Positions 34,905 to 45,236 of a DNA stretch of 64,000 bases are shown here, piece after piece. Every line of letters begins with the position of its first letter. Positions within the stretch are counted from its first letter, which is position 1. The DNA comes from Actinokineospora enzanensis DSM 44649. Its GTDB lineage: Bacteria > Actinomycetota > Actinomycetes > Mycobacteriales > Pseudonocardiaceae. Made by a program: the position numbers and the translations under genes. The stretch spans positions 124,001-188,000 of the forward strand of contig NZ_KB894411.1 in NCBI RefSeq assembly GCF_000374445.1, in the 5' to 3' direction. Under the pieces are notes generated by a model that was not told the DNA's origin, did no database searches, and saw only the letters and a list, made by a program, of their open reading frames with translations.

Positions 34905-35954
34905 CTAGAGCTGCTCGGTCTCTGCGTAGTCCTGGCCGTCGTCGGTACCGGCGTCCGGGCTGTCGGTCCAGCTGTCCGTGGCGTAGTCGGTCGCCGCGGC
35001 GGTCGGGTCGAACCCGGGCGGGCTGTCCTTGAGGGCCAGGCCGAGCCCGACGAGCTTCATCTTGACCTCGTCGATGGACTTCGCGCCGAAGTTGCGGATG
35101 TCCAGCAGGTCCGCCTCGCTGCGCGAGACCAGTTCGCCCACGGTGTGGATGCCCTCGCGCTTGAGGCAGTTGTACGAGCGCACGGTGAGGTCCAGGTCCT
35201 CGATCGGCATCGCGTAGGCGGCGATGGTGTCCGCCTCCTGCGGCGAGGGGCCGATCTCGATGCCCTCGGCGTCCACGTTGAGCTCGCGCGCCAGCCCGAA
35301 CAGCTCGACCAGCGTCTTGCCTGCGGACGCCACCGCGTCCCGGGGCGTGATCGACGGCTTGGTCTCCACGTCCAGGATGAGCTTGTCGAAGTCGGTGCGC
35401 TGCTCGACGCGGGTGGCCTCGACCTTGTAGGTCACCTTCAGCACCGGCGAGTAGATCGAGTCGACCGGGATACGGCCGATCTCGGCACCCGCCTGCTTGT
35501 TCTGCACCGCCGGGACGTAGCCGCGACCGCGCTCGACCACGAGCTCGATCTCCAGCTTGCCCTTGCCGTTCAGCGTGGCGATGTGCAGGTCCGGGTTGTG
35601 CACCGTGACGCCCGCGGGCGGCACGATGTCACCCGCGGTGACCTCGCCGGGACCCTGCTTGCGCAGGTACATCGTCACCGGCTCGTCCTCCTCCGAGGAG
35701 ACCACGAGCTCCTTGAGGTTGAGGATGATGTCGGTGACGTCTTCCTTGACGCCCGGCACGGTGGTGAACTCGTGCAGCACGCCGTCGATGCGGATGCTGG
35801 TCACCGAGGCGCCGGGGATCGACGACAGCAGGGTCCGCCGCAGCGAGTTGCCCAGCGTGTAGCCGAAGCCGGGCTCCAGCGGCTCGATGACGAAGCGGGA
35901 GCGGGTCTCGTTGACCGGCTCCTCGGCAAGTCCAGGACGCTGTGAGATGAGCAC
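34905..35954 (-). CDS. rpoA: RNA polymerase alpha subunit
   Basis: 349 residues. The N-terminal assembly domain ([25 protein letters not shown]) is followed by a linker and the C-terminal DNA/activator-binding domain ([31 protein letters not shown]), then an acidic tail ending in EQL. GTG start with GGAAG upstream. Order rpsD-rpoA-rplQ is the standard alpha cluster. Confidence 0.98.
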   Translation of the reverse strand: MLISQRPGLAEEPVNETRSRFVIEPLEPGFGYTLGNSLRRTLLSSIPGASVTSIRIDGVLHEFTTVPGVKEDVTDIILNLKELVVSSEEDEPVTMYLRKQGPGEVTAGDIVPPAGVTVHNPDLHIATLNGKGKLEIELVVERGRGYVPAVQNKQAGAEIGRIPVDSIYSPVLKVTYKVEATRVEQRTDFDKLILDVETKPSITPRDAVASAGKTLVELFGLARELNVDAEGIEIGPSPQEADTIAAYAMPIEDLDLTVRSYNCLKREGIHTVGELVSRSEADLLDIRNFGAKSIDEVKMKLVGLGLALKDSPPGFDPTAAATDYATDSWTDSPDAGTDDGQDYAETEQL

Positions 35955-36011
35955 TTCTTGGTTCTTCCTTCCCGTTGGCGCCCGCTATTTGACGCCGGTC
36001 GTGACTGGGAA

Positions 36012-36036
36012 GCGGGCGGCGGTGGCCGCCGCCCGC
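36012..36036 (-). other. Hairpin between rpsD and rpoA
   Basis: An 11-bp perfect stem (GCGGGCGGCGG and complement) with a 3-nt loop lies 9 bp past the rpsD stop, with no T run. It could attenuate read-through or bind S4, which controls the alpha operon in E. coli; the sequence alone cannot tell. Confidence 0.5.
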
Positions 36037-36045
36037 CGACGTCGT

Positions 36046-36651
36046 TTACTTCGAGTAGAACTCGACGATGAGCTGCTCCTGCACCGGCACGTCGATCTGG
36101 GCGCGCTCGGGCAGCTGGTGCACCAGCACGCGCAGGTTCGACGGGACGACCTGGAGCCAGCCGGGGATCGGCCGGTCGCCGAAGGACTCCTTGGCGGCCA
36201 CGAACGGCAGCGTCGGCAGCGACTTGGGTCGCACGTCGATGATGTCGAACTTGGACACCTGGAAGCTCGGGATGTTGACCTTCCGGCCGTTCACGATGAA
36301 GTGACCGTGGCTGACCAGCTGGCGGGCCTGGCGGCGCGTGCGGGCGAGCCCGGCGCGGTAGACCACGTTGTCCAGCCGGGACTCCAGCAGCTGCAGCAGG
36401 ACCTCGCCGGTCTTGCCGGTGCGGCGCGCGGCCTCCTCGTAGTAGCGGCGGAACTGCCGCTCCAGGACGCCGTAGGTGTAGCGGGCCTTCTGCTTCTCCT
36501 GAAGCTGGTTCAGGTACTCGCTCTCCTTGACCCGACCGCGGCCGTGCTGGCCGGGCGGGTAGGGACGGCGCTCGAAGGCCTGGTCGCCGCCGACCAGGTC
36601 GACCTTGAGGCGACGCGAGATACGGGTCGCGGGCCCGGTGTAACGTGCCAT
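36046..36651 (-). CDS. rpsD: 30S ribosomal protein S4
   Basis: 201 residues, normal length. [19 protein letters not shown] at the N-terminus and the S4 RNA-binding domain ([33 protein letters not shown]) identify it. The zinc-binding cysteines found in some S4 versions are absent, so it is the zinc-free form. It is a primary 16S rRNA assembly protein. Confidence 0.98.
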   Translation of the reverse strand: MARYTGPATRISRRLKVDLVGGDQAFERRPYPPGQHGRGRVKESEYLNQLQEKQKARYTYGVLERQFRRYYEEAARRTGKTGEVLLQLLESRLDNVVYRAGLARTRRQARQLVSHGHFIVNGRKVNIPSFQVSKFDIIDVRPKSLPTLPFVAAKESFGDRPIPGWLQVVPSNLRVLVHQLPERAQIDVPVQEQLIVEFYSK

Positions 36652-36674
36652 GACTTAGCTGTCCTCCCCGTTCC

Positions 36675-37082
36675 TCAGACCCGGCGCCGCTTGGGCGGGC
36701 GGCAACCGTTGTGCGGCTGCGGGGTCACGTCCTGGATGGAACCGACCTCAAGACCCGCCGCCTGCAGCGAGCGGATCGCGGTCTCCCGACCGGAACCCGG
36801 GCCCTTGACGAACACGTCGACCTTCTTCATGCCGTGTTCGGCGGCCTTGCGGGCGGCGTTCTCGGCCGCCATCTGCGCGGCGAACGGGGTGGACTTGCGC
36901 GACCCCTTGAAGCCGACGTGGCCGGAGGAGGCCCACGCGATCACGGCGCCGGTCGGGTCGGTGATCGAGACGATGGTGTTGTTGAACGTGCTCTTGATGT
37001 GAGCATGTCCGTGCGAGATGTTCTTCTTTTCCTTGCGCCGGACCTTCTTGACTCCGGCGCCGGTACGGGACTTCGGTGGCAT
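36675..37082 (-). CDS. rpsK: 30S ribosomal protein S11
   Basis: 135 residues; blocks [32 protein letters not shown] and [18 protein letters not shown] are diagnostic. S11 lies on the platform at the mRNA exit. It is separated from upstream rpsM by 194 bp, an unusually long gap within the alpha cluster in which no gene with a ribosome site is visible. Confidence 0.98.
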   Translation of the reverse strand: MPPKSRTGAGVKKVRRKEKKNISHGHAHIKSTFNNTIVSITDPTGAVIAWASSGHVGFKGSRKSTPFAAQMAAENAARKAAEHGMKKVDVFVKGPGSGRETAIRSLQAAGLEVGSIQDVTPQPHNGCRPPKRRRV

Positions 37083-37276
37083 GTCTGCGGGTTTCTCCTA
37101 GCTGGAGCGCGAGGTGGTGATCTCAGGAGCTGCGTTGCGGATGACTGATCCGGCGTCCGTGTAGAGCTCGCGCAGTGCGGCCGGGCGGGCGCACTTGGGC
37201 GCGACGGTGAGGGCCATGAAGGCCCGGTTCCGACGCCGTTGGGGAACGACGGCGACCACGGTCTCGCAGCTCTTGG

Positions 37277-37657
37277 TCACTTCTTTCCGGCCTTCTTCTT
37301 GCCTGCGACCGTCTTCTTCGGGCCCTTGCGGGTACGGGCGTTGGTCTTGGTCCGCTGACCGCGGACGGGCAGACCGCGGCGCCACCGCAGGCCCTCGTAG
37401 CAGCCGATCTCGATCTTCCGGCGAATGTCGGCCTGCACCTCGCGGCGGAGGTCACCCTCGACCTTGAAGTTGTTCTCGATGTAGTCCCGGAGCCGGACCA
37501 CGTCGTCATCGGACAGGTCCTTGGCCCGCAGGTCCGGGCTGATCCCGGTGGCGGCCAGCAGCTCCTTGGAGCGGGTCCGGCCGATACCGAAGATGTACGT
37601 CAGCGCGATCTCCATCCGCTTCTCGCGGGGGAGGTCTACGCCTGCGACACGTGCCAT
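37277..37657 (-). CDS. rpsM: 30S ribosomal protein S13
   Basis: The ATG at 37657 follows AGGAG and gives the family start [13 protein letters not shown]; a further-upstream frame is rejected. 126 residues, with the helix-hairpin region [15 protein letters not shown] and the basic tail [17 protein letters not shown]13 contacts S19 and the P-site tRNA. Confidence 0.98.
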   Translation of the reverse strand: MARVAGVDLPREKRMEIALTYIFGIGRTRSKELLAATGISPDLRAKDLSDDDVVRLRDYIENNFKVEGDLRREVQADIRRKIEIGCYEGLRWRRGLPVRGQRTKTNARTRKGPKKTVAGKKKAGKK

Positions 37658-37705
37658 TGCGGCGGTATCTCCTCTTGGTTTCGCCCAGGTCTGCTCCCGC
37701 GCCAC

Positions 37706-37766
37706 CCCGGGCGGATACCCGGGCCCCGGCCTGGTCCGGGGGTGTGGTCGGGCCCAGATGGCCCGA
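37706..37766 (-). other. Two small hairpins between rpmJ and rpsM
   Basis: CCCGGG-N6-CCCGGG (37706-37723) and TCGGGCC-N5-GGCCCGA (37748-37766) occur in the 176-bp gap. Neither has a T run. They could modulate read-through from infA-rpmJ into rpsM. Confidence 0.4.
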
Positions 37767-37833
37767 CAGGCTGCGGGAGGTCCTCTTGCCTTGCTGTCGC
37801 GTAGCTCGGCGAACGGCTAGGTGGTGCGGCTGC

Positions 37834-37947
37834 TCAGCCCTGGCGCTGCTTGTGGCGCAGGTTCTCGCAGATCACCATGACCCGCCCGTGACGGCGGATC
37901 ACCTTGCACTTGTCGCAGATCTTCTTGACGCTCGGGTTGACCTTCAC
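37834..37947 (-). CDS. rpmJ: 50S ribosomal protein L36
   Basis: A 37-residue gene read directly from the sequence: GTG start at 37947 with AGGAGAAG upstream, product [19 protein letters not shown] and so on to LRHKQRQG. The zinc knuckle (C11, C14, C27, H32) is intact, so this is the zinc-binding form. It lies in the usual place between infA and rpsM. Confidence 0.96.
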   Translation of the reverse strand: MKVNPSVKKICDKCKVIRRHGRVMVICENLRHKQRQG

Positions 37948-38011
37948 GTCTGTCTTCTCCTGCTATTCGGCCGCGTGCCGCCACCGGGGGGCGGCGACAC
38001 CAGTAGTGGCG

Positions 38012-38033
38012 CCCGGCGGGTGAACCCGCCGGG
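38012..38033 (-). other. Hairpin after infA
   Basis: A perfect 9-bp stem, CCCGGCGGG-TGAA-CCCGCCGGG, lies 4 bp after the infA stop with no T run. It may stabilise the transcript end or attenuate entry to rpmJ. Confidence 0.5.
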
Positions 38034-38037
38034 TGGG

Positions 38038-38259
38038 TCACTTGTAGCGGTAGACGATGCGGCCGCGGGACAGGTCGTAGGGCGACAGCTCTACGACGAC
38101 CCGGTCCTCGGGCAGGATGCGGATGTAGTGCTGCCGCATCTTGCCGCTGATGTGTGCCAGGACCTTGTGGCCGTTCTCCAACTCGACGCTGAACATCGCG
38201 TTGGGAAGTGGCTCGACCACGCGGCCTTCGACCTCGATGGCCCCGTCCTTCTTGCCCAT
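38038..38259 (-). CDS. infA: Translation initiation factor IF-1
   Basis: 73 residues, a single S1-type OB fold ([20 protein letters not shown] to [10 protein letters not shown]). It binds the A site of the small subunit during initiation. The ATG at 38259 gives the family N-terminus. A promoter-like pair is found about 150 bp upstream, so infA may open the infA-rpmJ-rpsM-rpsK-rpsD-rpoA-rplQ unit. Confidence 0.98.
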   Translation of the reverse strand: MGKKDGAIEVEGRVVEPLPNAMFSVELENGHKVLAHISGKMRQHYIRILPEDRVVVELSPYDLSRGRIVYRYK

Positions 38260-38409
38260 GTCCTCCGCGTTTCGTGACGTATGTGGGTGTGGCTTCGGCT
38301 TGTCCTGCACGCCCGCCGGGCACGCGGCACGGCGACAGGTTCGCTTACCGAGCGACACACCCAGACTTGATCAGGCGGAAATTGGCGCTGCTGACAGCAC
38401 CAGCCATCG

Positions 38410-38439
38410 AGTGTACGCTCCCGCGCGAGGTGCACCCAA
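38410..38439 (-). promoter_or_regulatory. Candidate promoter of the infA-alpha cluster
   Basis: TTGGGT (38434-38439, minus strand), 18-bp spacer, TACACT (38410-38415). The -10 fits TAnnnT. The 263-bp map-infA gap, long compared with neighbouring gaps, supports a start here. Confidence 0.5.
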
Positions 38440-38522
38440 ATCGGGGTCGCCCTGGGCGCAAGTCCCTCGGTCGGGTGAGATTCTCGACCGCGCCGGTTCA
38501 CCCGGACAGCGGACCTACCGGA

Positions 38523-39350
38523 TCATTCCGGGGCGGTGAGCACCCACGGACCGTCATCGGTGACCGCGACGGTGTGTTCCCAGTGCGCGGCGCGCGAGCC
38601 GTCGGCGGTGACGACCGTCCAGCCGTCCTCCAGCTCCACGGTCTCCTCGGTGCCCAGCGTCAGCATGGGCTCGATGGCGATGGCCATCCCGGTGCGCAGC
38701 CGCGGGCCCTTGCCCGGCTTGCCGTAGTTCGGCAGGAACGGGTCCATGTGCATCGAGCTGCCGATGCCGTGGCCGCCGTACTCGCGGACGATGCCGTAGG
38801 CGCGCCCGTGCGCGCGCTCGGAGGTGTGCACCGAGGTCTCGATGGCGTGCGAGATGTCGGTGAGCCGGGCCCCCGGCGCGACCGCCTTGATACCCGCCTC
38901 CATGGCCGCCCTGGTGGCGTCGGACAGCGCCTGCTCGGCGTCGGTCACCGAGCCGACGTACAGCGTGACCGCGGAGTCGCCGTGCCAGTCGTCCAGGATG
39001 GCGCCGCAGTCGACCGAGATCAGGTCGCCGTCGGCCAGCACCTGGGTGCGCGCCGGGATGCCGTGCACGATCTGCTCGTTCACCGAGGCGCAGATGCTGG
39101 CCGGGAAGCCGTGGTAGCCCTTGAACGAGGGCACCGCGCCCGCGTCCCGGATGGTCTGCTCGGCGATCTCGTCCAGCTCCGCCGTGCTGATGCCCGCGCG
39201 GGCCGCCGCGGCGACGTTGCCGAGCGCGCGGGCCACCACCAGGCCTGCGGCACGCATGGCCGCCAGCTGGGCGGGCGTCTTGATCTCGATCATGCGCGCG
39301 CGCCAAGAGGCCAGGGCGAGCCGGAGTCCGCCGAGCAGACCACCGCTCAC
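38523..39350 (-). CDS. map: Methionine aminopeptidase, type I
   Basis: It removes N-terminal Met from new proteins. The metal ligands are present: Asp in [11 protein letters not shown] and the following HGDSA, His in [10 protein letters not shown], Glu in AIAIEPML and Glu in HWEHTVAVT. The GTG at 39350 overlaps the adk stop (GTGA), giving 275 residues; an internal ATG at 39293 ([10 protein letters not shown]) is the usual family start and may be the real one. It lies in the secY-adk-map cluster. Confidence 0.96.
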   Translation of the reverse strand: MSGGLLGGLRLALASWRARMIEIKTPAQLAAMRAAGLVVARALGNVAAAARAGISTAELDEIAEQTIRDAGAVPSFKGYHGFPASICASVNEQIVHGIPARTQVLADGDLISVDCGAILDDWHGDSAVTLYVGSVTDAEQALSDATRAAMEAGIKAVAPGARLTDISHAIETSVHTSERAHGRAYGIVREYGGHGIGSSMHMDPFLPNYGKPGKGPRLRTGMAIAIEPMLTLGTEETVELEDGWTVVTADGSRAAHWEHTVAVTDDGPWVLTAPE

Positions 39351-39901
39351 GACCGGTCGCGCAGCGCGGCGAGCACCCGTGCGGTGATGTCGTCGACCCC
39401 GCCGACCGCGTCCACGGTGATCAGCAGGTCGGCGTAGTAGTCCAGCAGCGGGGCGGTCTCCGTGCGGTAGACCTCCTGGCGGTGCCGGATGACCGACTCG
39501 TTGTCGTCGTCCCGGCCGCGGGCCAGCAGCCGCTCGACCACCACGTCCTCGTCGATCTTGAACTCGACCACCGCGTCCAGCTTGGTCTCGGCGGTGCTGA
39601 GCAGCTTGCCCAGCACCTCCGCCTGGCCCACGTTGCGCGGGAAGCCGTCGAGCAGGAAGCCGCCGCGGGCGTCCGCCTCCTCCAGCCGGGTGCGCACCAT
39701 CTCGTTGGTGACCTCGTCCGGCACCAGCTTGCCCTCGTCGAGGTAGCGCTTGACGTCCTGACCGAGCTCCGTGCTGTTCGCGATGTGCGCCCGGAAAAGG
39801 TCACCGGTGGAGATGTGCGGGACGCCGAGCTCCCGGCTCAGCGCCGTCGCCTGGGTGCCCTTACCCGCTCCGGGCGGTCCGACGAGAACAACACGCGTCA
39901 C
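39347..39901 (-). CDS. adk: Adenylate kinase
   Basis: 184 residues with P-loop [14 protein letters not shown], the AMP-binding [13 protein letters not shown] and short LID ([18 protein letters not shown]), so the zinc-finger LID of Gram-positive firmicutes is absent, as in mycobacteria. The GTG start overlaps the secY stop (GTGA). Confidence 0.98.
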   Translation of the reverse strand: MTRVVLVGPPGAGKGTQATALSRELGVPHISTGDLFRAHIANSTELGQDVKRYLDEGKLVPDEVTNEMVRTRLEEADARGGFLLDGFPRNVGQAEVLGKLLSTAETKLDAVVEFKIDEDVVVERLLARGRDDDNESVIRHRQEVYRTETAPLLDYYADLLITVDAVGGVDDITARVLAALRDRS

Positions 39902-41199
39902 TTCAGGAACCCTTCGTAGTTGCGCTGCATCAACTGGCTCTCGATCTGCTTCACGGTGTCGAGGCCCACGCCGACCATGATGAGGACGGCGGTGCCGCCG
40001 AACGGGAAGTTCTGGTTCTGTCCCTGGCCGGTGAGCTCCAGGAAGAAGTTCGGCAGGACCGCGATGATGCCCAGGTAGAGCGAGCCGGGCAGGGTGATGC
40101 GGCCCAGGACGAAGCTCAGGTACTCCGAGGTCGGCCGCCCCGGGCGGATACCCGGGATGAAGCCGCCGAACTTCCGCATCTCGTCAGCACGCTCGTTCAC
40201 GTTGAACGTGATGGTGATGTAGAAGTACGTGAAGAAGATGATCAGAGCGAAGTAGATCGCGATGTGGATCGGGCTCGACTGGTTGACGATGTGGTCGGAG
40301 ATGAAGCGCTGCCACCCGGAGGTGCCGGTGCCGACCAGCCGGGAGATCAGGTCCGGCAGGTAGAGCAGCGACGAGGCGAAGATGACCGGGATGACGCCCG
40401 CCTGGTTGACCTTCAGCGGCAGGTAGGTCGAGGTGCCGCCGTACATCCGGCGGCCGATCATGCGCTTGGCGTACTGCACCGGGATGCGGCGCTGGCCCTG
40501 CTCGATGAACACCACGCTGGCGATGATCAGCAGGCCGAACACGCAGACCACGGTGAAGACCATCGCGCCGTTGCCGGAGAAGATGGCCGCGCCCTCGCCC
40601 GGGATGCGGGCGGCGATGTTGACGAACATCAGCAGCGACATGCCGTTGCCGATCCCGCGCTCGGTGATCAGCTCACCGAACCACATGATCAGCGCGGTGC
40701 CCGCGGTCATCGTGATCACCACGACGGCCAGCTTGAACACGTTGCTGTCCGGGATGATGTCGTCCTGGCAGCCGCCGAAGAGCTGGCCGCGGTCGGCCAT
40801 CGCCACGATGCCGGTGGCCTGCAGGACGGCCAGCGCGATCGTCAGGTAGCGCGTGTACTGGGTGAGCTTGCCCTGACCCGCCTGGCCTTCCTTCTTCAGC
40901 TGCTCGAACCGCGGGATGACCACCGTCAGCAGCTGGATGATGATGCTCGCGGTGATGTAGGGCATGATCCCCAGCGCGAACACCGACAGCTGCAGCAACG
41001 CACCGCCGCTGAACAGGTTGAGCAGGCCGTAGACGCCACCTTCGTCGACGTCGGCCAGGCATTTCTGCACGTTCGGGTAGGACACACCGGGCGAGGGCAG
41101 CAACGCGCCGACCCGGTAGACCACGATGATCCCGAGGGTGAACAGGATCTTGCGGCGCAAGTCCGGCGTCGCGAGAGCCGAGCGGAAGGCGCTGAGCAC
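39898..41199 (-). CDS. secY: Preprotein translocase subunit SecY
   Basis: 433 residues with ten membrane helices; N-terminus [20 protein letters not shown] and the plug/lateral-gate region ([20 protein letters not shown]). It forms the SecYEG channel. GTG start. It has its own candidate promoter in the 443-bp region upstream and a terminator separates it from rplO. Confidence 0.98.
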   Translation of the reverse strand: MLSAFRSALATPDLRRKILFTLGIIVVYRVGALLPSPGVSYPNVQKCLADVDEGGVYGLLNLFSGGALLQLSVFALGIMPYITASIIIQLLTVVIPRFEQLKKEGQAGQGKLTQYTRYLTIALAVLQATGIVAMADRGQLFGGCQDDIIPDSNVFKLAVVVITMTAGTALIMWFGELITERGIGNGMSLLMFVNIAARIPGEGAAIFSGNGAMVFTVVCVFGLLIIASVVFIEQGQRRIPVQYAKRMIGRRMYGGTSTYLPLKVNQAGVIPVIFASSLLYLPDLISRLVGTGTSGWQRFISDHIVNQSSPIHIAIYFALIIFFTYFYITITFNVNERADEMRKFGGFIPGIRPGRPTSEYLSFVLGRITLPGSLYLGIIAVLPNFFLELTGQGQNQNFPFGGTAVLIMVGVGLDTVKQIESQLMQRNYEGFLK

Positions 41200-41341
41200 G
41201 CAAGAACCTCCTCGGCGTCACCGGCAGCTCGTTACCGGTGAACGGCTTGACCCGGCTTGTCGCCGGCGGGTACAGGGCCCGACCCGCCGAGTACCGGCAG
41301 GCCAGGAGCGCTCCGGGGCCCAACCCCGCAGCGTGCGACCG

Positions 41342-41369
41342 ACTCTAACAGCACGCGGGACCGGTTCAG
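41342..41369 (-). promoter_or_regulatory. Candidate secY-adk-map promoter
   Basis: CTGAAC (41364-41369), 16-bp spacer, TAGAGT (41342-41347) on the minus strand. The -10 is good, the -35 moderate. Leader about 135 nt. Confidence 0.4.
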
Positions 41370-41595
41370 CACCCCGAGGGGCGCACAAGAGCCGAGGCCA
41401 CCCCGTGGTTGGCCGTGATGTCGCTTACAAAACGTGTATTCCGGGAAATCACCAGATCTACCAGGCGGTAAGTTCACCGGTTTCTCACACGCTCGACCGG
41501 TTCGGACCCGACTCGCACCAACAGACGATCGCCACTTACGAGTTGGGAAACCGGCAAAGCACCATCGGTCGGTTCGTCGCCATCCGCGAAAGCAG

Positions 41596-41628
41596 CGGGG
41601 CCGGGCACGCAATGCGTGTCCGGCCCCG
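41596..41628 (-). terminator. Terminator of the spc cluster after rplO
   Basis: A 15-bp stem (CGGGGCCGGGCACGC with one G-U pair in its mate) and a 3-nt loop begin 14 bp past the rplO stop. The T-poor tail implies termination by a strong GC stem, frequent in actinobacteria. Confidence 0.75.
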
Positions 41629-41642
41629 TCGCGCACAACGAC

Positions 41643-42086
41643 TCAGACGGTGGAGGCAGTGCCCCCGGCCGCGGTGAGCTTCTCCGTCGCGGAGGCGGAG
41701 AACTTGTCCGCGGTGACGTCCAGCTTGACGCCGTTCAGGTCGCCGTCGCCGAGGACCTTGACCAGCGAGCCCTTGCGGACCAGCCCGGCCGCGACCAGGT
41801 CGGCGATGCCGACCTTGCCGCCGTCCGGGAACGCGGTGGCCACGTCGCCGACGTTGACGACCTGGTACTCGACCCGGAAGCGGTTCTTGAAGCCCTTGAG
41901 CTTCGGCAGCCGCATCTGGATGGGCATCTGGCCACCCTCGAAGCGCGCGGGGACGTTCTTGCGCGCCTTGGTGCCCTTGGTGCCCCGGCCTGCGGTCTTG
42001 CCCTTGGAGCCCTCACCGCGACCCACACGGGTCTTCTCGGTCTTGGCACCCGGGGCTGGCCGCAGGTGGTGGATCTTGATAGCCAT
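41643..42086 (-). CDS. rplO: 50S ribosomal protein L15
   Basis: 147 residues; [19 protein letters not shown] and [11 protein letters not shown] identify it. Late assembly protein of the large subunit. Its start shares a base with the rpmD stop (TGATG). Last gene of the spc cluster here. Confidence 0.97.
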   Translation of the reverse strand: MAIKIHHLRPAPGAKTEKTRVGRGEGSKGKTAGRGTKGTKARKNVPARFEGGQMPIQMRLPKLKGFKNRFRVEYQVVNVGDVATAFPDGGKVGIADLVAAGLVRKGSLVKVLGDGDLNGVKLDVTADKFSASATEKLTAAGGTASTV

Positions 42087-42271
42087 CAGTCCTCGACCTC
42101 CTCGACGGTCACGAGGTGGCGAACGGTGTGGATCAGGCCGCGCACCTCGGGCGTGTCGTCGCGCACCGTGGTCTGGCGGATCTTGCGCAGGCCGAGGGTG
42201 CGCAGCGACTCGCGGTGGTTGCGCTTGGTGCCGATCTCACTGCGGACCTGGGTGACCTTGAGCTTGGCCAT
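42086..42271 (-). CDS. rpmD: 50S ribosomal protein L30
   Basis: 61 residues from the ATG at 42271 ([20 protein letters not shown]), preceded by GGGGG; a GTG two codons upstream overlaps the rpsE stop and is less likely. Length and the [20 protein letters not shown] block are normal. Confidence 0.97.
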   Translation of the reverse strand: MAKLKVTQVRSEIGTKRNHRESLRTLGLRKIRQTTVRDDTPEVRGLIHTVRHLVTVEEVED

Positions 42272-42273
42272 GG

Positions 42274-42936
42274 TCACACCCCCGTCCCGGCGGTGGCCGC
42301 GGCGGCACGGGCCCGCAGCATGCCCGCGGGAGCCACGTCCTCCAGCGGCAGGCCGCGGCGGGCCGCGACCTCCTCCGGACGCTGCAGGCCACGCAGGGCC
42401 GCCATGGTCGCGTGCACGATGTTGATGGCGTTGTCGCTACCCAGCGACTTCGACAGCACGTCGTGCACGCCCGCGCACTCCAGCACGGCGCGGACCGGGC
42501 CACCGGCGATGACGCCGGTACCGGCGCTGGCCGGGCGCAGGAGCACCACACCGGCCGCCTTCTCGCCCTGGATCGGGTGCGGGATGGTGCCGCCGATGCG
42601 CGGGACGCGGAAGAAGTTCTTCTTCGCCTCCTCGACGCCCTTCGCGATCGCGGCGGGCACCTCCTTGGCCTTGCCGTAGCCGACGCCGACCATGCCGTCG
42701 CCGTCGCCGACCACGACCAGGGCGGTGAAGCTGAAGCGACGACCGCCCTTCACGACCTTGGCGACGCGGTTGATCGCCACGACCTTCTCGATGTGCGGCG
42801 TCTTCTCAGCCGCAGCGCCGCCACGACCGCCGCCATCGCGCCGGTCCCGACGGTCGCGGCGCTCGCCGCGCTCGTTCCCGCCCTGACCGCCTCCGGGGCC
42901 GCCCTGGCCGCCGAACTGCCGCGTACGTCCCGGCAT
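42274..42936 (-). CDS. rpsE: 30S ribosomal protein S5 with Arg/Gly-rich N-terminal extension
   Basis: The C-terminal 165 residues are canonical S5 ([38 protein letters not shown]). The first 50 are a Gly/Gln/Arg-rich stretch with [17 protein letters not shown]. Total 220 residues against 167 in E. coli. Some actinobacteria have such tails; this one is notable for RGG-type content. Confidence 0.97.
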   Translation of the reverse strand: MPGRTRQFGGQGGPGGGQGGNERGERRDRRDRRDGGGRGGAAAEKTPHIEKVVAINRVAKVVKGGRRFSFTALVVVGDGDGMVGVGYGKAKEVPAAIAKGVEEAKKNFFRVPRIGGTIPHPIQGEKAAGVVLLRPASAGTGVIAGGPVRAVLECAGVHDVLSKSLGSDNAINIVHATMAALRGLQRPEEVAARRGLPLEDVAPAGMLRARAAAATAGTGV

Positions 42937-42967
42937 CAGGCGTTCCTTCCCTTGGTGTAGCTCGACA

Positions 42968-43369
42968 TCAGAACTCCAGCCCGGCTTCGCGGGCCGAGTC
43001 GGCCAGCGACGCGATCCGGCCGGTGTACTTGTTGCCGCCGCGGTCGAACACGACCTTGGCGATCCCGGCGTCCTTGGCGCGGGCGGCGAGCAGCGCGCCC
43101 ACCTTGGCCGCGCGGGCCTTCTTGTCGCCCTCGACCGCGCGGACGTCGGCCTCCAGGCTCGACGCGCTGGTCAGGGTGTGACCGGCGAGGTCGTCGACGA
43201 TCTGCGCGGTGATGTGCCGCGCGGACCGGTGCACGACCAGACGGGGCCGCTCGACGGTCCCGGCGACCTTCTTGCGGAGCCGGAAGTGCCTGCGGGCCTT
43301 GGCGACGCGGCGGCGGGTGGAGATGTCCTCGCCCACCGGCTTGCGCTTGGTGACAGTGCTCTCGCTCAT
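42968..43369 (-). CDS. rplR: 50S ribosomal protein L18
   Basis: 133 residues from the ATG at 43369 ([13 protein letters not shown]); a GTG at 43375 overlapping the rplF stop is an alternative. [20 protein letters not shown] and the [19 protein letters not shown] end are diagnostic. Binds 5S rRNA. Confidence 0.96.
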   Translation of the reverse strand: MSESTVTKRKPVGEDISTRRRVAKARRHFRLRKKVAGTVERPRLVVHRSARHITAQIVDDLAGHTLTSASSLEADVRAVEGDKKARAAKVGALLAARAKDAGIAKVVFDRGGNKYTGRIASLADSAREAGLEF

Positions 43370-43371
43370 GA

Positions 43372-43911
43372 TCACTTACCCGTCTTTCCGACCTTGCGGC
43401 GGATCTTCTCGCCCGCGTACCGCACACCCTTGCCCTTGTACGGGTCGGGCTTGCGCAGCTTGCGGATGTTGGCCGCGACCTCGCCGACCCGCTGCTTGTC
43501 GATGCCCGCGACGGAGAACTTGGTCGGGCTCTCCACCGCGAAGGTGATGCCCTCCGGGGCGGCCACCTTCACCGGGTGGCTGTAGCCGAGCGCGAACTCC
43601 AGGTCCGAGCCCTTGGCCACGACGCGGTAACCGACGCCGTGGATCTCCATCTTCTTCTCGTAGCCAGCGGTGACGCCGACCACGATGTTGTTGACCAGCG
43701 ACCGGGTGAGCCCGTGCAGGGCCCGGTTCTGGCGCTCGTCGTTCGGCCGGGTCACCTGCAGCGTGCCGTCCTCGGCCCGCTCGACGGTGATCGGCTCGGA
43801 CACCTTCAGCGCCAGCGTGCCCTTGGGCCCCTTGACGCTGATGTCCTGGCCTTCGATGGTGACGTCCACCCCGGACGGAACGGGGATCGGAAGCCTTCCG
43901 ATGCGCGACAT
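43372..43911 (-). CDS. rplF: 50S ribosomal protein L6
   Basis: 179 residues, two related domains; [16 protein letters not shown] and the C-terminal [16 protein letters not shown] (the L6 signature) are present. It sits near the GTPase-associated centre. Confidence 0.98.
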   Translation of the reverse strand: MSRIGRLPIPVPSGVDVTIEGQDISVKGPKGTLALKVSEPITVERAEDGTLQVTRPNDERQNRALHGLTRSLVNNIVVGVTAGYEKKMEIHGVGYRVVAKGSDLEFALGYSHPVKVAAPEGITFAVESPTKFSVAGIDKQRVGEVAANIRKLRKPDPYKGKGVRYAGEKIRRKVGKTGK

Positions 43912-43923
43912 GCTCGTTCCCCC

Positions 43924-44322
43924 TTACCAGACGTACGCGAGGACTTCGCCGCCCACGCCCTGCTTGCCCGCCTGGCGGTCGGTCAGCAGGCCGCCGGACG
44001 TGGAGATGATGGCCACGCCCAGGCCGCCGAGAACCTTCGGCAGGTTGGTCGACTTCGCGTACACCCGCAGACCGGGCTTGGACACCCGGCGCAGACCGGC
44101 GATGCTGCGCTCGCGGTTGGGGCCGTACTTGAGCTCGACGACGAGGTTCTTGCCCTTCTCGCCGTCCTCATCGCGGTAGCCCGCGATGTAGCCCTCACGC
44201 TTGAGGATCTCGGCGATGCTCGCCTTGAGCTTGCTGTGCGGCAGCACAACGGCGTCGTGGTACGCCGAGTTGGCGTTGCGCAGACGAGTCAGGAAGTCTG
44301 CGATCGGGTCGGTCATCGTCAT
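43924..44322 (-). CDS. rpsH: 30S ribosomal protein S8
   Basis: 132 residues; [19 protein letters not shown] and the C-terminal signature [12 protein letters not shown] match the family. In E. coli S8 represses the spc operon by binding rplE mRNA; no comparable site is recognised here beyond the hairpin upstream. Start MTMTDP; either Met possible. Confidence 0.98.
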   Translation of the reverse strand: MTMTDPIADFLTRLRNANSAYHDAVVLPHSKLKASIAEILKREGYIAGYRDEDGEKGKNLVVELKYGPNRERSIAGLRRVSKPGLRVYAKSTNLPKVLGGLGVAIISTSGGLLTDRQAGKQGVGGEVLAYVW

Positions 44323-44404
44323 GGTGACCTGTCAACCTTTCTCACCGCGGTTCCCGTACCGGGCCTTCGGTGAACTGGGGGATACAAGCGGGTGGGCGGC
44401 CGAT

Positions 44405-44430
44405 GGGCCACTCCCGATCAGGAGTGGCCC
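44405..44430 (-). other. Hairpin between rpsN and rpsH
   Basis: A perfect 10-bp stem GGGCCACTCC/GGAGTGGCCC with a 6-nt loop lies 11 bp after the rpsN stop inside the spc cluster, without a T run. It could be an attenuator or processing site. Confidence 0.5.
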
Positions 44431-44440
44431 GGTCAACCAC

Positions 44441-44626
44441 CTACCAGCTGGACTTGCTCACGCCGGGCAGCTCGCCCCGGTGCGCCATCTGCCGCAGGCA
44501 GATCCGGCACAGGCCGAACTTGCGGAACACCGAGTGCGGGCGACCGCACCGGCTGCACCGGGTGTAGGCGCGCACCGCGAACTTGGGCTTGCGGGCGGCC
44601 TTGGAGACCAGAGCCTTCTTAGCCAT
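44441..44626 (-). CDS. rpsN: 30S ribosomal protein S14, zinc-binding type
   Basis: 61 residues with two C-x2-C pairs ([10 protein letters not shown] and GLCRICLRQ) forming the zinc knuckle; this is the short type Z S14 (rpsZ in some genomes) rather than the longer zinc-free form. It occupies its usual position between rplE and rpsH. Confidence 0.98.
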   Translation of the reverse strand: MAKKALVSKAARKPKFAVRAYTRCSRCGRPHSVFRKFGLCRICLRQMAHRGELPGVSKSSW

Positions 44627-44670
44627 GGATCACAGCTCCTTGTTTCGATCCTCAGCGGCGGCCACGCCGA

Positions 44671-45234
44671 TCACTGCTCCTTGAAGGGGAAGCCCAGGTG
44701 CTTGAGCAGCGCCCGGCCCTCCTCGTCGTTGGTCGCGGTGGTCACGATGGTGATGTCCATGCCGCGCTGCCGGTCGATGGAGTCGGGGTCGATCTCGTGG
44801 AACATCGACTGCTCGTTGAGACCGAAGGTGTAGTTGCCGTTGCCGTCGAACTGCTTGCCAGACAGGCCACGGAAGTCGCGGATACGGGGCAGCGCGATGG
44901 TCAGCAGGCGGTCGAGGAACTCCCACATGCGGTCGCCGCGCAGCGTGACGCGCGCGCCGATCGGCATGCCCTCGCGCAGCTTGAACTGCGCGATGGACTT
45001 GCGGGCCTTGCGCACCTCGGGCTTCTGGCCGGTGATGGTGGCCAGGTCGCGGATGGCGCCCTCGATCATCTTGCCGTCGCGGGCCGCCTCGCCGACGCCC
45101 ATGTTGACGACGACCTTGACGACACCCGGGATCTGCATGACGTTCGCGTAGGAGAACTCGCCCTGCAGGGCGGTGGTGATCTCCTCGCGGTAGCGGGTCT
45201 TGAGCCGCGGGATGATCTTTTCAGCGGTGGTCAT
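44671..45234 (-). CDS. rplE: 50S ribosomal protein L5
   Basis: 187 residues; [19 protein letters not shown], the L5 signature [14 protein letters not shown] region and [18 protein letters not shown] identify it. Binds 5S rRNA and touches the P-site tRNA. Confidence 0.98.
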   Translation of the reverse strand: MTTAEKIIPRLKTRYREEITTALQGEFSYANVMQIPGVVKVVVNMGVGEAARDGKMIEGAIRDLATITGQKPEVRKARKSIAQFKLREGMPIGARVTLRGDRMWEFLDRLLTIALPRIRDFRGLSGKQFDGNGNYTFGLNEQSMFHEIDPDSIDRQRGMDITIVTTATNDEEGRALLKHLGFPFKEQ

Positions 45235-45236
45235 GA

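Larger units (their letters stand above)
41200..41642. other. Intergenic region between rplO and secY
   Basis: These 443 bp hold the rplO terminator, the candidate secY promoter and otherwise no gene that has both a plausible ribosome site and family-like composition. Part (41420-41590) is less GC-rich than the surroundings. Confidence 0.6.

Noticed and set aside
37098-37276. Small minus-strand frame between rpsM and rpsK
   Set aside because: No ribosome site and no recognisable sequence.
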